Positions 49,445 through 58,622 of a stretch of 64,000 nt of DNA are shown one piece after another (positions within the stretch are counted from its first letter, which is position 1; each line of letters begins with the position of its first letter). Below the pieces are notes generated by a model. The model was not told where the DNA came from. It did no database searches and was given only the letters and a program-made list of their open reading frames with translations. The translations under genes and the position numbers were made by a program. The DNA is from Mesorhizobium sp. B2-4-3 (GTDB taxonomy: Bacteria > Pseudomonadota > Alphaproteobacteria > Rhizobiales > Rhizobiaceae). Location: positions 124,001 through 188,000 of the forward strand of contig NZ_VFVL01000004.1 in the NCBI RefSeq assembly GCF_006442815.1. Reading direction: 5' to 3'.

Positions 49445-50023
49445 TCAACGGCTCAACCGCATCACATGCCGGCGCGTGCCGGCGGTGCCGATTTCATGGA
49501 AGCCTCGCGCGACGAACATGTCGCGAAAACCCATGAAGCGATAGCTCGGCGCCGCCTCGTCGACGGGATAGGCCTCGATGATGCGTGCGCCTTTGCGGAA
49601 GGCATGGTCGATCGCCGCATCGAGCAGGGCGGAAGCCAGCCCGCCGCCGCGCAAAGCCCTCGGCACATAGAAGCAGACGATCGACCATATGTCGGTTTCG
49701 GTGTCGTTCTGCTGCTTCGAAAGTTTCCGGTAGGTTTCGCGCGGCGCGACCGAGCACCAGCCGACTGGTCTGCCGCCCAACTCGGCGACGATGCCGACCG
49801 GGGTGCCGGCATCGATGAGCGCCATCATCATGCGCTTCTTCTCATCGTTCTCACTGTGCTCGCGGCTGGAATGGCGCCAGGCCATGCACCAGCAATATTT
49901 CGGCGCGCCCGGCTGCTCGAACAGGTTCTCGAAGCCGGCGCGCGTCTCCGGCGTTACCTCGACGAAGCGAATACCGGCAAGGTCAGGGTTTTGCGGCTGC
50001 GAGCCTTTCGATCTGTCTGGCAT
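49445..50023 (-). CDS. GNAT family N-acetyltransferase
   Basis: The 192-residue protein shows the GNAT core: PVGWCSVAPRETYRKL (beta-4), IWSIVCFYVPRALRGGGLASALLDAAIDHAF (beta-4/alpha-3 with the acetyl-CoA-binding R-G-G-G-L-A loop) and FMGFRDMFVARGFHEIGT near the end. An N-terminal WCMAW motif is typical of a subgroup of unknown substrate. It overlaps the preceding DNA alkylation repair gene by 41 bases, so translation is probably coupled. Confidence 0.88.
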   Translation of the reverse strand: MPDRSKGSQPQNPDLAGIRFVEVTPETRAGFENLFEQPGAPKYCWCMAWRHSSREHSENDEKKRMMMALIDAGTPVGIVAELGGRPVGWCSVAPRETYRKLSKQQNDTETDIWSIVCFYVPRALRGGGLASALLDAAIDHAFRKGARIIEAYPVDEAAPSYRFMGFRDMFVARGFHEIGTAGTRRHVMRLSR

Positions 50024-50687
50024 CGGTCAGTTCCTTCACTGCATCCTTGCCGATCCAGCGTGCCGTCTTGTCGGGCGATGCCGCCAGTTTTTTCGCCAGC
50101 GCAAGGGCAGGGGCGTGCAGGCTCATCGACCGCTTGCCGATCTGCCGCAACGCCCAATTGACCGCCTTGCGGACGAAATTGCGCGGGTCGCCGGCATGTT
50201 TCTCGATCAGCGGCAGATGGGCAAGAAAAGTCGCATCCGGCTCTTTCTTGAGATGCACCGCGCTCCAGGCCAGCATGGCGAAGGCGGTGCGGCGGACGAA
50301 TTCGCGCTCGTCTTCGGCAAACTCGTCGATCAGTTCGCGCCATAACGGCGTTTCGGCGAACAGGTCCGCGACTGTGTCGACGATCTCCCAGCTGTCGAAA
50401 TCCGCCGCCCAGCGCCGGCATTGATCGATGCCGACCTTGTTCGGCTCGCCGGTGAAGGCCGCCATCAGCCGCGCTTCGCGGACACCGCTGTCCCACAGCA
50501 GAAGCGATCGCTCGTGGTTCTTCTTCAACTTGCGCGCCAGCGGCCGCAATTGCGAATTGCCGACGCCGAGCGCGCTCGTGGTGTTGATGCCGAAGCGCGC
50601 CATGCCTGCCCGGTTCGCCTCGGTGCCGATCGCGCGCAAATGAGCGACGATGTCGTCGGCGCTCCAGCTCGGATCGGGCAGGGGCAT
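49983..50687 (-). CDS. DNA alkylation repair protein (AlkD-like)
   Basis: AlkD-type proteins are all-helical, HEAT-repeat DNA glycosylases that excise bulky or positively charged alkylpurines. The 234-residue protein has HEAT-like units such as NRAGMARFGINTTSALGVGNSQLRPLARKL, LWDSGVREARLMAAF, and NFVRKAVNWALRQIGKRS, the last being the region of catalytic Asp and aromatic residues in AlkD. It starts 9 bases after the dehydrogenase stop in the same direction and overlaps the GNAT gene at its end. Confidence 0.9.
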   Translation of the reverse strand: MPLPDPSWSADDIVAHLRAIGTEANRAGMARFGINTTSALGVGNSQLRPLARKLKKNHERSLLLWDSGVREARLMAAFTGEPNKVGIDQCRRWAADFDSWEIVDTVADLFAETPLWRELIDEFAEDEREFVRRTAFAMLAWSAVHLKKEPDATFLAHLPLIEKHAGDPRNFVRKAVNWALRQIGKRSMSLHAPALALAKKLAASPDKTARWIGKDAVKELTDARQIERLAAAKP

Positions 50688-50695
50688 GGCGTTGC

Positions 50696-51565
50696 CTATT
50701 TTTCGAGGCGTGCAAGCAGCGAGGACGTGTCCCAGCGCTTGCCGCCCATGTCCTGCACATCCTTGTAGAACTGGTCGACAAGCGCCGTCACCGGCAGCTT
50801 GGCGCCGTTGCGGTTGGCCTCCGCCAGGCAGATGCCGAGATCCTTGCGCATCCAGTCGACGGCGAAGCCGAAATCATATTTGCCGGCATTCATCGTCTTG
50901 TGGCGGTTCTCCATCTGCCAGGAGCCGGCCGCTCCCTTGGAGATCACCTCGATCACCTTCTCGATGTCGAGCCCCGCCTTCTTGCCGAAATGGATGCCTT
51001 CGGCCAGCCCCTGGACGAGGCCGGCAATGGCGATCTGGTTGATCATTTTCGTCAGCTGGCCGGCACCCGCCGATCCCATCAGGCCGACCATGCGGGCGTA
51101 GGCGTCGATGACGGGCCTCGCCTTGTCGAAGGCGGCCTCATCGCCGCCGACCATGACGGTCAGCACGCCGTTCTCGGCGCCGGCCTGGCCGCCGGACACC
51201 GGCGCGTCGAGGAAGGAGAAACCCGCCTTGCGCGCGGCTTCGTCAAGCTCGCGCGCGACCTCGGCCGAGGCAGTGGTGTTGTCGATGAAGATGGCGCCTT
51301 TCTTCATCGCGGCGAAGGCGCCGTTCGCACCTGTGGTGACCGAGCGCAGATCATCGTCATTGCCGACGCAGGAGAAGACGAAGTCCTTGTCTTCGGCCGC
51401 TTCGGCCGGCGTCAGCGCCAGTTTGCCGCCATGCTGGGCCACCCACTGCTCGGCCTTTGCGTTGGTGCGGTTGTAGACGGTGACGTCATGGCCGCCCTTG
51501 TTCCTGAGGTGCCCGGCCATCGGATGGCCCATGACGCCAAGACCGAGAAATGCCACCGATGCCAT
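50696..51565 (-). CDS. 3-hydroxyisobutyrate dehydrogenase family oxidoreductase
   Basis: This NAD(P)-dependent beta-hydroxyacid dehydrogenase could be a 3-hydroxyisobutyrate dehydrogenase or tartronate semialdehyde reductase; sequence alone does not settle which. The Rossmann start is VAFLGLGVMGHPMAGHL. The substrate-binding motif is FLDAPVSGGQAGAENGVLTVMVGG. The catalytic Lys is in GQLTKMINQIAIAG, and KDLGICLAEANRNG follows. The 289-residue length is standard. It is the first gene of a short minus-strand run with the repair and GNAT genes. Confidence 0.9.
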   Translation of the reverse strand: MASVAFLGLGVMGHPMAGHLRNKGGHDVTVYNRTNAKAEQWVAQHGGKLALTPAEAAEDKDFVFSCVGNDDDLRSVTTGANGAFAAMKKGAIFIDNTTASAEVARELDEAARKAGFSFLDAPVSGGQAGAENGVLTVMVGGDEAAFDKARPVIDAYARMVGLMGSAGAGQLTKMINQIAIAGLVQGLAEGIHFGKKAGLDIEKVIEVISKGAAGSWQMENRHKTMNAGKYDFGFAVDWMRKDLGICLAEANRNGAKLPVTALVDQFYKDVQDMGGKRWDTSSLLARLEK

Positions 51566-51677
51566 AGCCTGCCTTCCAACAAAACACAGTTTCCAGTGGC
51601 GGAAGGTCTAGGCCATGCGAAAAATTCGTCAAGGCACGCAGAGCCACTTCGGCTGGTGCAGACGGCCGGGCGGCAAT

Positions 51678-52502
51678 CTACCGATGCAGATGGATGGTGA
51701 TGCGGCGCTCGATCCATTCGACGCCGTGGCGCAGGATCTCGACCATCACCAGATAGACTACCGCCACCCAGATATAGGCCTGGATGTCGAAGGATTTTGC
51801 GTAGGCGAGCTTGGCGTTGCCCATCAGGTCGTAGACCGTGATGATGGCAACGATGGCTGAAGCCTTGATCATCAGGATGAGCTCGTTGCCATAGGGCCTC
51901 AGCGCGACGATGATCGCCTGGGGCAGGACCACTTTGCGCAGCGTCTGCAATTTGTGGAGGCCGAGCGAAGCCGCACCTTCCCACTGGCCGCGCGGCACGC
52001 TCTCGATGGCACCGCGCAGAATTTCGGCCTGATAGGCGGCGGTGTTGAGCGAGAAGGCAAAGACGCCGCAATAGAAGGCTTCGCGGAAGAACCACCACAG
52101 CCCGACCGTCTCAAGCTCGGGCCGGAAGGAGCCGACGCCGTAATAGACCAGGTAGGTTTGCACGAGCAGCGGCGTGCCGCGGAAGAAATAGACATAGCAA
52201 TAGGCAAGCCCGGACAGGATCGGGTGCTTCGACATGCGGCCATAGGCGACCGGAAGCGACAGGATTGCGCCAAGGATCATCGAGATGGCGACCAGCGACA
52301 GGGTGGTTCCCAGGCCCTGCAGATAAGCTGGGGCGTATCTGGCGAAGAACTCGGCGTTCCAGGCATAGACCAGATAGGCGACGATGCCGGCGCCGAACAG
52401 CACCCAGACGCCGACCAGCGCGTAGCCGAGGATACGGGCTCGCGACCAGCCTCGCGCTTGCGGCGGCGGCCTGTCGATCGCAATGGCCTGGCTGGCGCTC
52501 AT
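51678..52502 (-). CDS. Polar amino acid ABC transporter permease (HisM type)
   Basis: This is one of two inner-membrane permeases of an importer for basic or polar amino acids. From the ATG at 52502 the 274-residue protein has about five or six hydrophobic helices and the EAA loop QWEGAASLGLHKLQTLRKVVLPQAI, which contacts the ATPase. FRGTPLLVQTYLVYYG is typical of His/Glu/Gln/Arg permeases. It overlaps the other permease by 4 bases. No ATPase gene follows it. Confidence 0.93.
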   Translation of the reverse strand: MSASQAIAIDRPPPQARGWSRARILGYALVGVWVLFGAGIVAYLVYAWNAEFFARYAPAYLQGLGTTLSLVAISMILGAILSLPVAYGRMSKHPILSGLAYCYVYFFRGTPLLVQTYLVYYGVGSFRPELETVGLWWFFREAFYCGVFAFSLNTAAYQAEILRGAIESVPRGQWEGAASLGLHKLQTLRKVVLPQAIIVALRPYGNELILMIKASAIVAIITVYDLMGNAKLAYAKSFDIQAYIWVAVVYLVMVEILRHGVEWIERRITIHLHR

Positions 52503-53215
52503 CGCGCTTCCCTCCGTCCGAGATAGCGCAGGATGTAGCTCGTGGCGATCGACGACAGGACGGCCAGCGCCAGGAAGATCAGCGCCGCGACGCTGTAGAA
52601 GAGGAAGGAATGCTTGGTGACGCGCGCCGCGACACCGGACTGGCGCAAGGTCTCGGCCAGATTGACCACCGAGACCAGGGATGTGTCCTTGAGCAGGCTC
52701 AGCCAGCAATTCTCCAGGCCTGGAAAAGCGATGCGTATCAGTTGCGGCAGGATCACCAGCCGCATCGTCTGCCATTTCGACAGGCCAATGGCGTAGCCGC
52801 CCTCATACTGGCCTTTCGGAATGGCACGGAACGCGGAGAGAAAGACCTCGCTGGCATAGGAAGAGAAGATCAGCGACAACACGATCATACCGGCGATGAA
52901 GCTGTTGACGTCGATCGTCGCGTCGGGATTGAACAACCGCACGACATATTGCAGGAGAAGCGGCATGCCGAAGAAGAACAGGAACAGGGTCACCAGTTCG
53001 GGCAGACCGCGAAAGACCGTGGTGTAGATGTTGCCCGCCAGGCGCAGCGACGGCTCTTCGTGCTGCTTGGCGAAGGCGACGAAAAAGCCGATCACCAAGC
53101 CAATCGGCAGTGTGGCAAGCGCCAGCGCAATGGTGACCAGAACGCCAGACGCAATGTCGTCACTCCAGCCATCCGGTCCCCAGCTGAGAAGTGTCCAAAT
53201 GCTTTGGGCCGGCAT
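52499..53215 (-). CDS. Polar amino acid ABC transporter permease (HisQ type)
   Basis: This is the partner permease of the same importer. The 238-residue protein has about five helices, the FRGLPELVTLFLFFFG segment typical of HisQ/ArtQ, and the EAA loop QYEGGYAIGLSKWQTMRLVILPQLI. It follows the binding-protein gene after about 80 bases that contain a hairpin, and its stop overlaps the HisM-type start (ATGA). Confidence 0.93.
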   Translation of the reverse strand: MPAQSIWTLLSWGPDGWSDDIASGVLVTIALALATLPIGLVIGFFVAFAKQHEEPSLRLAGNIYTTVFRGLPELVTLFLFFFGMPLLLQYVVRLFNPDATIDVNSFIAGMIVLSLIFSSYASEVFLSAFRAIPKGQYEGGYAIGLSKWQTMRLVILPQLIRIAFPGLENCWLSLLKDTSLVSVVNLAETLRQSGVAARVTKHSFLFYSVAALIFLALAVLSSIATSYILRYLGRREAR

Positions 53216-53253
53216 TGACGGGTCGTGTCTCCGTGGCGATCCCGGAAGGATTT

Positions 53254-53283
53254 AAGGGCAGCGAGGGATTCCTCGCCGCCCTT
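53254..53283 (-). terminator. Intercistronic hairpin after the binding-protein gene
   Basis: AAGGGC(A)GCGAGG pairs with CCTCGC(C)GCCCTT around a GATT loop, with one mismatch. Such stems between a solute-binding-protein gene and its permease genes usually raise binding-protein levels relative to the permeases. Confidence 0.6.
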
Positions 53284-53293
53284 GGCTTGTCGA

Positions 53294-54079
53294 TCAGGAT
53301 TCGGCGCCGTAGACGTCGAACTTGAAGTACTTGTCGTTGATTTCCTTGTATTTTCCGTTCTTGCGGATGGTGTCGATCGCTTCGTTCAGCTTGTTGACCA
53401 GATCGGTCTCGCCCTTGCGCACGGCGATGCCGGCGCCCGGTCCGAAGATATCGACCGGCTGCGGCGAAGGCTGGCCGAGGATCTTGCAGCAGGCGCCGTC
53501 CGGCGAATCCAGCCACTGCTGCAGCACGACGATGTCGTCCTCGATGGCGTCGAGACGGCCATTGGCGAGGTCGGCCTGTTCCTCAGGGCTGCTCGGATAG
53601 CCCTTGATGGTGCTGTCGGTGTAGGTCTTCGAAGCATAGTTGTAATGCGTGGTCGTGGTGGCGACGCCGATGTTCTTGCCGGCGAGGTCTTCCTTGGTCA
53701 CGCCCTTGAGCGGCGAATCCTTCGGCACGGCGATGGCCGACGGGGTGTTGTAGTATTTGTGGGTGAAGTCGACCTTCTCGGCGCGCTCGGGCGTGATCGA
53801 CATCGAGGCGACGATGGCGTCGAACTTGCCGGCCTGGAGCGCCGGGATGATGCCGTCCCAATCCTGCGCGACGAAGGTGCACTTCACCTTCATCTCGTCG
53901 CAGAGCGCCTTGGCGATATCGATGTCGAAGCCGACCAGCTGGCCGTCCGAGGTCAGGTTGTTGAAGGGCGGATACGCGCCTTCGGTGCCGATCCTCAGGG
54001 TCTTTTCCTGAGCCTGGGCGACGCCAAGTGTCAGCAGCGCGGCCGAAGCGGCAAGCGCGATACGCAGTGCAATACGCAT
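53294..54079 (-). CDS. Amino acid ABC transporter substrate-binding protein
   Basis: This periplasmic receptor for basic or polar amino acids (lysine/arginine/ornithine type) has a signal peptide (MRIALRIALAASAALLTLGV, cleaved after AQA). The mature domain starts KTLRIGTEGAYPPFNN, the family hallmark. GFDIDIAKALCDEMKVKC, DGIIPALQAGKFDAIVASMSITPERAEKVDFT and IGVATTTTH follow. The 261-residue length is typical. It is the first gene of the importer unit; an ATP-binding subunit is not found here and may be encoded elsewhere or shared. Confidence 0.93.
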   Translation of the reverse strand: MRIALRIALAASAALLTLGVAQAQEKTLRIGTEGAYPPFNNLTSDGQLVGFDIDIAKALCDEMKVKCTFVAQDWDGIIPALQAGKFDAIVASMSITPERAEKVDFTHKYYNTPSAIAVPKDSPLKGVTKEDLAGKNIGVATTTTHYNYASKTYTDSTIKGYPSSPEEQADLANGRLDAIEDDIVVLQQWLDSPDGACCKILGQPSPQPVDIFGPGAGIAVRKGETDLVNKLNEAIDTIRKNGKYKEINDKYFKFDVYGAES

Positions 54080-54230
54080 GATAATCCTCTCATATTGTCA
54101 TGGCCGCTGTCCCGTGCGGCTCTTGTGGGCGGAGCTTCTTTACCGCCCGCTGAGGCGGATACTCCCACTCTTTCCAAGAAAAAAGCAACTGCAAATCAAC
54201 GCCAAACGACAATCAGGATGTGCCGCTGCG

Positions 54231-54746
54231 TTACTTGGTTTGAGCCACGAGACCTGTGCTGCGCTCGACAAAGTCGGCTATCGATTTCGTGTCATTGAGA
54301 TCGAAAACCGGCAACGTTTCGCCTTCGACTGTAAAGTCGGCGGCAATGGCGACAATGTTGGGATCATTGGCCGAAAGCGGCGTCCGGTCCTTGGCCTCGA
54401 GCCGCCTTGCCTCAATCTTCTTGTGCGCTTCGCGCTTATAGCCTTCGACCAGCACGATATCCGAGGGCGTCAGCCGCGCCAGGATGTCGTCCAGCGTCGG
54501 TTCGTTCTTTCCACGCAATTCGTGCATCAGCGCCCAGCGCCGGTCGGAGACGATCGCGACCTCGGCGGCGCCCGCCTGCCGATGGCGGAAGCTGTCGGCG
54601 CCCGGCTTGTCGATGTCGAAGTCATGGTGAGCGTGCTTCACCGTCGAAACCGTCCAGCCGCGCGCCACCAGTTCGGTGACCAGCTTTTCCGTCAGGGTCG
54701 TCTTGCCGGAGTTCTTCCAGCCGGTGATGCCGAATACGCGTCTCAT
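54231..54746 (-). CDS. mobB: Molybdopterin-guanine dinucleotide biosynthesis adaptor MobB
   Basis: MobB is a small P-loop GTPase that aids MobA in forming the guanine dinucleotide form of the molybdenum cofactor. From the ATG at 54746 it is 171 residues. Walker A is GWKNSGKTTLTEKL, followed by VSTVKHAHHDFDIDKPGADSFRHRQAGA, the family signature, and LVEGYKREAHKKIE. The start overlaps the mobA stop by 4 bases, a coupled pair. Confidence 0.95.
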   Translation of the reverse strand: MRRVFGITGWKNSGKTTLTEKLVTELVARGWTVSTVKHAHHDFDIDKPGADSFRHRQAGAAEVAIVSDRRWALMHELRGKNEPTLDDILARLTPSDIVLVEGYKREAHKKIEARRLEAKDRTPLSANDPNIVAIAADFTVEGETLPVFDLNDTKSIADFVERSTGLVAQTK

Positions 54747-55375
54747 GGCCCGAGGCTTTGCAACAGACGCTCCGCCACCGCAAGGTCGTTCGGCGTGTTG
54801 ATGTTGAAGAACGGATCGATCTTCTGGTTGCCAGCCTCGATCATGGAGAATTCGACCTCGACATGACCATGGCGCCCCATGAAGGCCGAAACCCGCCGGT
54901 TGTCCTCGTCGACCAGGAAATGATGCAAGGCGTCGCGCAGGCCGAGCGGCCAGAGCGCGAAGGTCGGGTGCCATCTGCCGTCCGAACTGGCGACGGCGAT
55001 CGCGCCAGGCCGGTCGTGAACTGCCGCGACCAGGCGCTCGACGAGGTCGTCGGGAAAGAACGGCGTGTCGCCGGCGGCACTCATCAGCCACCGGCAGCTC
55101 GTTTGCGTCGTCGCCCATTCGAGGCCGGTGAGAATGCCCGCCAGCGGTCCGGCGTGGCCGGGCACCGTATCTTCCAGCACCGGCAGGTCCAGGGCGGCAA
55201 ACCGCGCCGGATCGCCATTCGCGTTGAGCCCCAGGGTCGCGACCTGCGGCTTCAATCGGCGGGCGACATGATCGATCAGCCTGCCATTACCCAGCGAGAG
55301 CAACGGCTTGTCGCCGCCGCCCATCCGGCGCGACTGGCCTCCCGCCAGAATGATCCCCGCAACATGTCGGTCCAT
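54743..55375 (-). CDS. mobA: Molybdenum cofactor guanylyltransferase MobA
   Basis: MobA transfers GMP from GTP to molybdopterin. The nucleotidyltransferase start is GIILAGGQSRRMGGGDKPLL, with PVLEDTVPGHAGPLAGILTGLEWA and AAGDTPFFPDDLVERL (metal Asp) following. NINTPNDLA near the end is typical. I start at the ATG at 55375 (210 residues); the longer frame to 55495 lies in the DMT transporter gene. It is followed by mobB. Confidence 0.95.
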   Translation of the reverse strand: MDRHVAGIILAGGQSRRMGGGDKPLLSLGNGRLIDHVARRLKPQVATLGLNANGDPARFAALDLPVLEDTVPGHAGPLAGILTGLEWATTQTSCRWLMSAAGDTPFFPDDLVERLVAAVHDRPGAIAVASSDGRWHPTFALWPLGLRDALHHFLVDEDNRRVSAFMGRHGHVEVEFSMIEAGNQKIDPFFNINTPNDLAVAERLLQSLGP

Positions 55376-55379
55376 CGGC

Positions 55380-56300
55380 CTATATGCCGTCCGGTGCCAT
55401 GTCGGGTCCAGCGCTTTCGGCGGCAGGTTGCCGCCTGCCGACGACCCGCTCGCGGTAGAGCGCATAGAGGCCGGAGCCGATGATGATGACTGCACCGACG
55501 ATCATGGGCAGGTCTGGGACGTCGCCGAAGATGACGAGGCCGAGCAGGATCGACCAGAGCAGGGCGGTGTAGCGGAAGGGCGCGATGAAGGAGATGTCGC
55601 CCGAGCGCATCGCCATGATGATGAATTGATAGCCGATGAGCACCAGCACCGCCGCAAGCGCCAGAAGCGCGGTCGCTCGGCCGCTCATCGGAGTCCAGCC
55701 GCCCATTGGCGACAAAAGCAGCGCACCGAGAACCGTCATGGCAAGCGCGGTCGCCGTCGACACCAGCATGGTCGGGATCGCCTCGGGAATGCGCTTGGTG
55801 GCGAGATCGCGCACCGCGCAGCAGGCGACGCTGGTCAATGCCAGCAGCGAATAGACGCTGAAGCCCTCGAAGCCCGGCCGCACGATGATCATCACGCCGG
55901 CGAAGCCGACCGCAATGGCAAGCCAGCGCCGCCAGCCGACGCCTTCGCCGAAGAACAGCGCCGCGCCCATGGTCACCGCCAGCGGCAGCGCCTGCAGCAC
56001 GGCCGAGACGTTGGCGATCGGCAAATGCGCAAGCGCGATCAGGAACGATACCGTGGCGCCGGCTTCGCCCGCCACGCGCGTCGCCACCATCGGCTGCAGC
56101 ATGGCTGCCGGATTGGCAAGCGCGCCGCGCCGCCAGGCCAGCAGACCGACGAACAGGGACGCGAAGGCGCCGCGCACCAGCATGACCTGCGCCATGTTCA
56201 TCGATTCGGACGAGAATTTGGTGATCGCATCGTTCAAGGTGAAGCCGACCATGGCCACGATCATGAACAGCGCGCCGCGCAGATTTGGCGAGAGGGGCAA
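55380..56300 (-). CDS. DMT family (EamA) transporter
   Basis: This inner-membrane drug/metabolite exporter has ten predicted helices in two EamA repeats over 306 residues. The first repeat includes GFTLNDAITKFSSESMNMAQVMLVRGAFASLFVGLL and the second SLLALTSVACCAVRDLATKRI and FIAPFRYTALLWSILLGLVIFGD, all typical. The substrate is unknown. It lies just upstream of mobA with 4 bases between, and may be co-transcribed. Confidence 0.92.
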   Translation of the reverse strand: MPLSPNLRGALFMIVAMVGFTLNDAITKFSSESMNMAQVMLVRGAFASLFVGLLAWRRGALANPAAMLQPMVATRVAGEAGATVSFLIALAHLPIANVSAVLQALPLAVTMGAALFFGEGVGWRRWLAIAVGFAGVMIIVRPGFEGFSVYSLLALTSVACCAVRDLATKRIPEAIPTMLVSTATALAMTVLGALLLSPMGGWTPMSGRATALLALAAVLVLIGYQFIIMAMRSGDISFIAPFRYTALLWSILLGLVIFGDVPDLPMIVGAVIIIGSGLYALYRERVVGRRQPAAESAGPDMAPDGI

Positions 56301-56367
56301 GGGCGTTTCCGGATTTATTTTAATTCAGCCGTCTAGCAGGCAGCCGGAAAACAGCAACGGCAAAGAA

Positions 56368-56395
56368 ATGGGCCACGAATTTCCGCGTGGCCCAT
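56368..56395 (-). terminator. Terminator after a secreted hypothetical gene
   Basis: ATGGGCCACG and CGTGGCCCAT form a 10-bp stem with an 8-base loop, and TTCTTTG follows on the minus strand. It lies 28 bases after the stop of the 118-residue gene. Confidence 0.75.
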
Positions 56396-56423
56396 GAGAT
56401 CGATTTGCGGAGCTTTGGAAGGC

Positions 56424-56780
56424 TTACTTCGGCGTCAGAACTTCGGTGCCGTTGCCGTTCTGGCCGGCGATGGTCCATAGCCCGTGCAGGGAGCCGTCCT
56501 TCTCGATCTTGTAGACGACGAGACCGATTTCCTTGCCCATCGCGTAGCCGGCGGAAAATGCATTGTCGTTACGCATGCAGATGCCGTCCGAGGTCGAGCC
56601 GCCGGTTTCCCAGTGGATCGTGCAGGTCGTGTCGCTGGTCAGCGTGATGGTTGCCTCGCCGCCATATTTGGAACCGTCGAAATTCGTGCCGGCGACGGTA
56701 TAGGTGCCGCCGATCGACTGAGCCGCGGCCGATACGGAAGCAACCCCAAGCATTGCAAGCGAAAGCATGAATGTGCGCAT
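56424..56780 (-). CDS. Small exported hypothetical protein
   Basis: From the ATG at 56780 the product is 118 residues. It has a signal peptide (MRTFMLSLAMLGVASVSAAA, cleaved after AQS or AAA). The mature part is a small beta-rich domain, SIGGTYTVAGTNFDGSKYGGEATITL..TCTIHWETGG, ending in WTIAGQNGNGTEVLTPK; two Cys could form one disulfide. It resembles small rhizobial exported proteins with no known function. A frame extends upstream to 56963 without signal-peptide features. A terminator follows. Confidence 0.75.
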   Translation of the reverse strand: MRTFMLSLAMLGVASVSAAAQSIGGTYTVAGTNFDGSKYGGEATITLTSDTTCTIHWETGGSTSDGICMRNDNAFSAGYAMGKEIGLVVYKIEKDGSLHGLWTIAGQNGNGTEVLTPK

Positions 56781-56868
56781 GTGCACTCCCCCTAGAGCGA
56801 AAATCGCAAGGCAGAGGCTAGGCTGGAAAAGGTCGGGGGTAAATCGGACGGAAGGTGGTGTGGATGGT

Positions 56869-57375
56869 TTATTTCCAGTGTGGCCCGGACGCTTCGTGCA
56901 GGCTGGCGCCGATGGCTCCGACCAGCGGATCGTATTTTGCCTTGAGTGCCGCGGGATACTCAATGAAGACGCTATGGATTACGTCCTCTTTGCCGAACAC
57001 GCTTCGCCGATAAAAGATTTTGTCACCCTTCGTGCCAGACAGCACCGCCCAGTTCTTGCCGGTCTTGCTGTAGGTTACTTTCTCGCCTGGCTCGGGGCTC
57101 GTTTTTTCATTCTCGACGAGGCTCTTGGGCGTGTCGTCGAGCGCATTGTAGCTGCCGTAACAGGCCACGCTGGCGCCGTCGGCGCTGTGCCACTCCAGGC
57201 CGTCGCCATTTTCGGGCTCGGGCATGCGCTCGGTGAAGATCTGGTCCGGAAAAGCGCACACCGTGCCGAAGCGCGCATTGACATAAGTGAACGGCTTGGC
57301 CAGCGCCGTTGTCGTCAAGTTCGTCGACAAGAACAGAAGCGCGGAAAACAAGTCGATACGATGCAGATGTTGCAT
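56869..57375 (-). CDS. Exported hypothetical protein
   Basis: From the ATG at 57375, preceded by AAAGGGGGG, the product is 168 residues. It begins with a hydrophobic signal (LFSALLFLSTNLTTTALA). The mature part has paired Cys (FGTVCAFPDQIF and ASVACYGSY) and the pattern VTYSKTGKNWAVLSGTKGDKIFYRRSVF followed by FIEYPAALKAKYDPLVGAIGASL. The latter half recalls periplasmic proteins of unknown function seen across rhizobia. It lies between moaA and the 118-residue gene on the same strand. Confidence 0.75.
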   Translation of the reverse strand: MQHLHRIDLFSALLFLSTNLTTTALAKPFTYVNARFGTVCAFPDQIFTERMPEPENGDGLEWHSADGASVACYGSYNALDDTPKSLVENEKTSPEPGEKVTYSKTGKNWAVLSGTKGDKIFYRRSVFGKEDVIHSVFIEYPAALKAKYDPLVGAIGASLHEASGPHWK

Positions 57376-57430
57376 GATCCCCCCTTTGGTCGATGATCGG
57401 GAGCGATCATGCATCAAGCCGGAGAAAAAA

Positions 57431-58426
57431 TCAGCCGCCGGTGACGCTCATATGCCGCGATACCGAAGGACGGCTGGTGCGGCGGTCGATGATGAAATCA
57501 TGGCCCTTGGGCTTGCGGCCGATGGCTTCGTCGATTGCCGCGTCGAGCAGCTCGTTGCCTTCGGAGGCGCGCAGCGGCGCCCGGAGATCGGCCGCGTCTT
57601 CCTGGCCTAGGCACATATAGAGCGTGCCGGTGCAGGTCAGGCGCACGCGGTTGCAGCTTTCGCAGAAATTGTGCGTCATCGGCGTGATGAAGCCGAGCCG
57701 GCCGCCGGTCTCCGTGACATGGACATAGCGGGCGGGACCGCCGGTCTTGTAGGGGATGTCGGCGAGCGTGAACTGGCGCTCCAGCGAGGCGCGCAGCAGC
57801 GACAGCGGCAGATACTGGTCGGTGCGGTCGGCCTCGATCTCGCCCATCGGCATCGTCTCGATGAGGGTGAGATCCATGCCGCGGCCATGCGCCCAGCGCA
57901 TCAGCTCGGGAATCTCGGCGTCGTTGAAGTCGCGTAGCGCAACCGCATTGAGCTTGATCTTCAGCCCGGCCTTCTGCGCGGCATCGATGCCTTCCATGAC
58001 CTTGCCGAGATTGCCCCAGCGCGTGATCTGGTGGAATTTGCCGGCATCGAGCGTGTCGAGCGAGACGTTGATGCGCTTGACGCCGCAGTCGGCGAGCTCG
58101 GCGGCGAAGCGCGAAAGCTGCGAGCCGTTGGTGGTCAGCGTCAGCTCTTCCAGAGCGCCGCTTTCCAGATGCCGCGACAGCTGGCGCACCAGATGCATGA
58201 TGTTCTTGCGCACCAGCGGCTCGCCGCCGGTCAGCCGCAGCTTCTTCACGCCTTTCTCGATGAAAACGGTGCAGAGCCGGTCGAGCTCTTCCAGCGACAG
58301 CAGATCCTTCTTCGGCAGGAAGGTCATGTCCTCGGCCATGCAATAGGTGCAGCGGAAATCGCAGCGGTCGGTAACCGACACGCGCAGGTAGCTGATCGTG
58401 CGACCGAAGGGGTCGATCATGTCCAT
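57431..58426 (-). CDS. moaA: GTP 3',8-cyclase MoaA
   Basis: MoaA is a radical-SAM enzyme that cyclises GTP in the first step of molybdenum cofactor synthesis. The SAM cluster motif is in [16 protein letters not shown] (CxxxCxxC), followed by [14 protein letters not shown]. The second cluster, which binds substrate, is in [22 protein letters not shown] near residue 265. I start at the ATG at 58426 (331 residues); a TTG at 58432 adds two residues. The C-terminal GG pair (SVTGG) needed by MoaA is intact. Confidence 0.97.
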   Translation of the reverse strand: MDMIDPFGRTISYLRVSVTDRCDFRCTYCMAEDMTFLPKKDLLSLEELDRLCTVFIEKGVKKLRLTGGEPLVRKNIMHLVRQLSRHLESGALEELTLTTNGSQLSRFAAELADCGVKRINVSLDTLDAGKFHQITRWGNLGKVMEGIDAAQKAGLKIKLNAVALRDFNDAEIPELMRWAHGRGMDLTLIETMPMGEIEADRTDQYLPLSLLRASLERQFTLADIPYKTGGPARYVHVTETGGRLGFITPMTHNFCESCNRVRLTCTGTLYMCLGQEDAADLRAPLRASEGNELLDAAIDEAIGRKPKGHDFIIDRRTSRPSVSRHMSVTGG

Positions 58427-58622
58427 TTGCAAGCGTTTCCCATGGCCTGAGCGGCTTCGTTATATACAGCTATGTGATACGATCCAATGCCGCATTCAAG
58501 ATAGAAGGTCTCGATCTTTGGTAACATTCCCCGACCGACATCGCGTGTCGGCTGCTTCCTAATGATCCTTTTCGGATCGAGCGAAGCGGCGTAGGTAAGG
58601 GCGCAACCCAGACAGGACAGCC

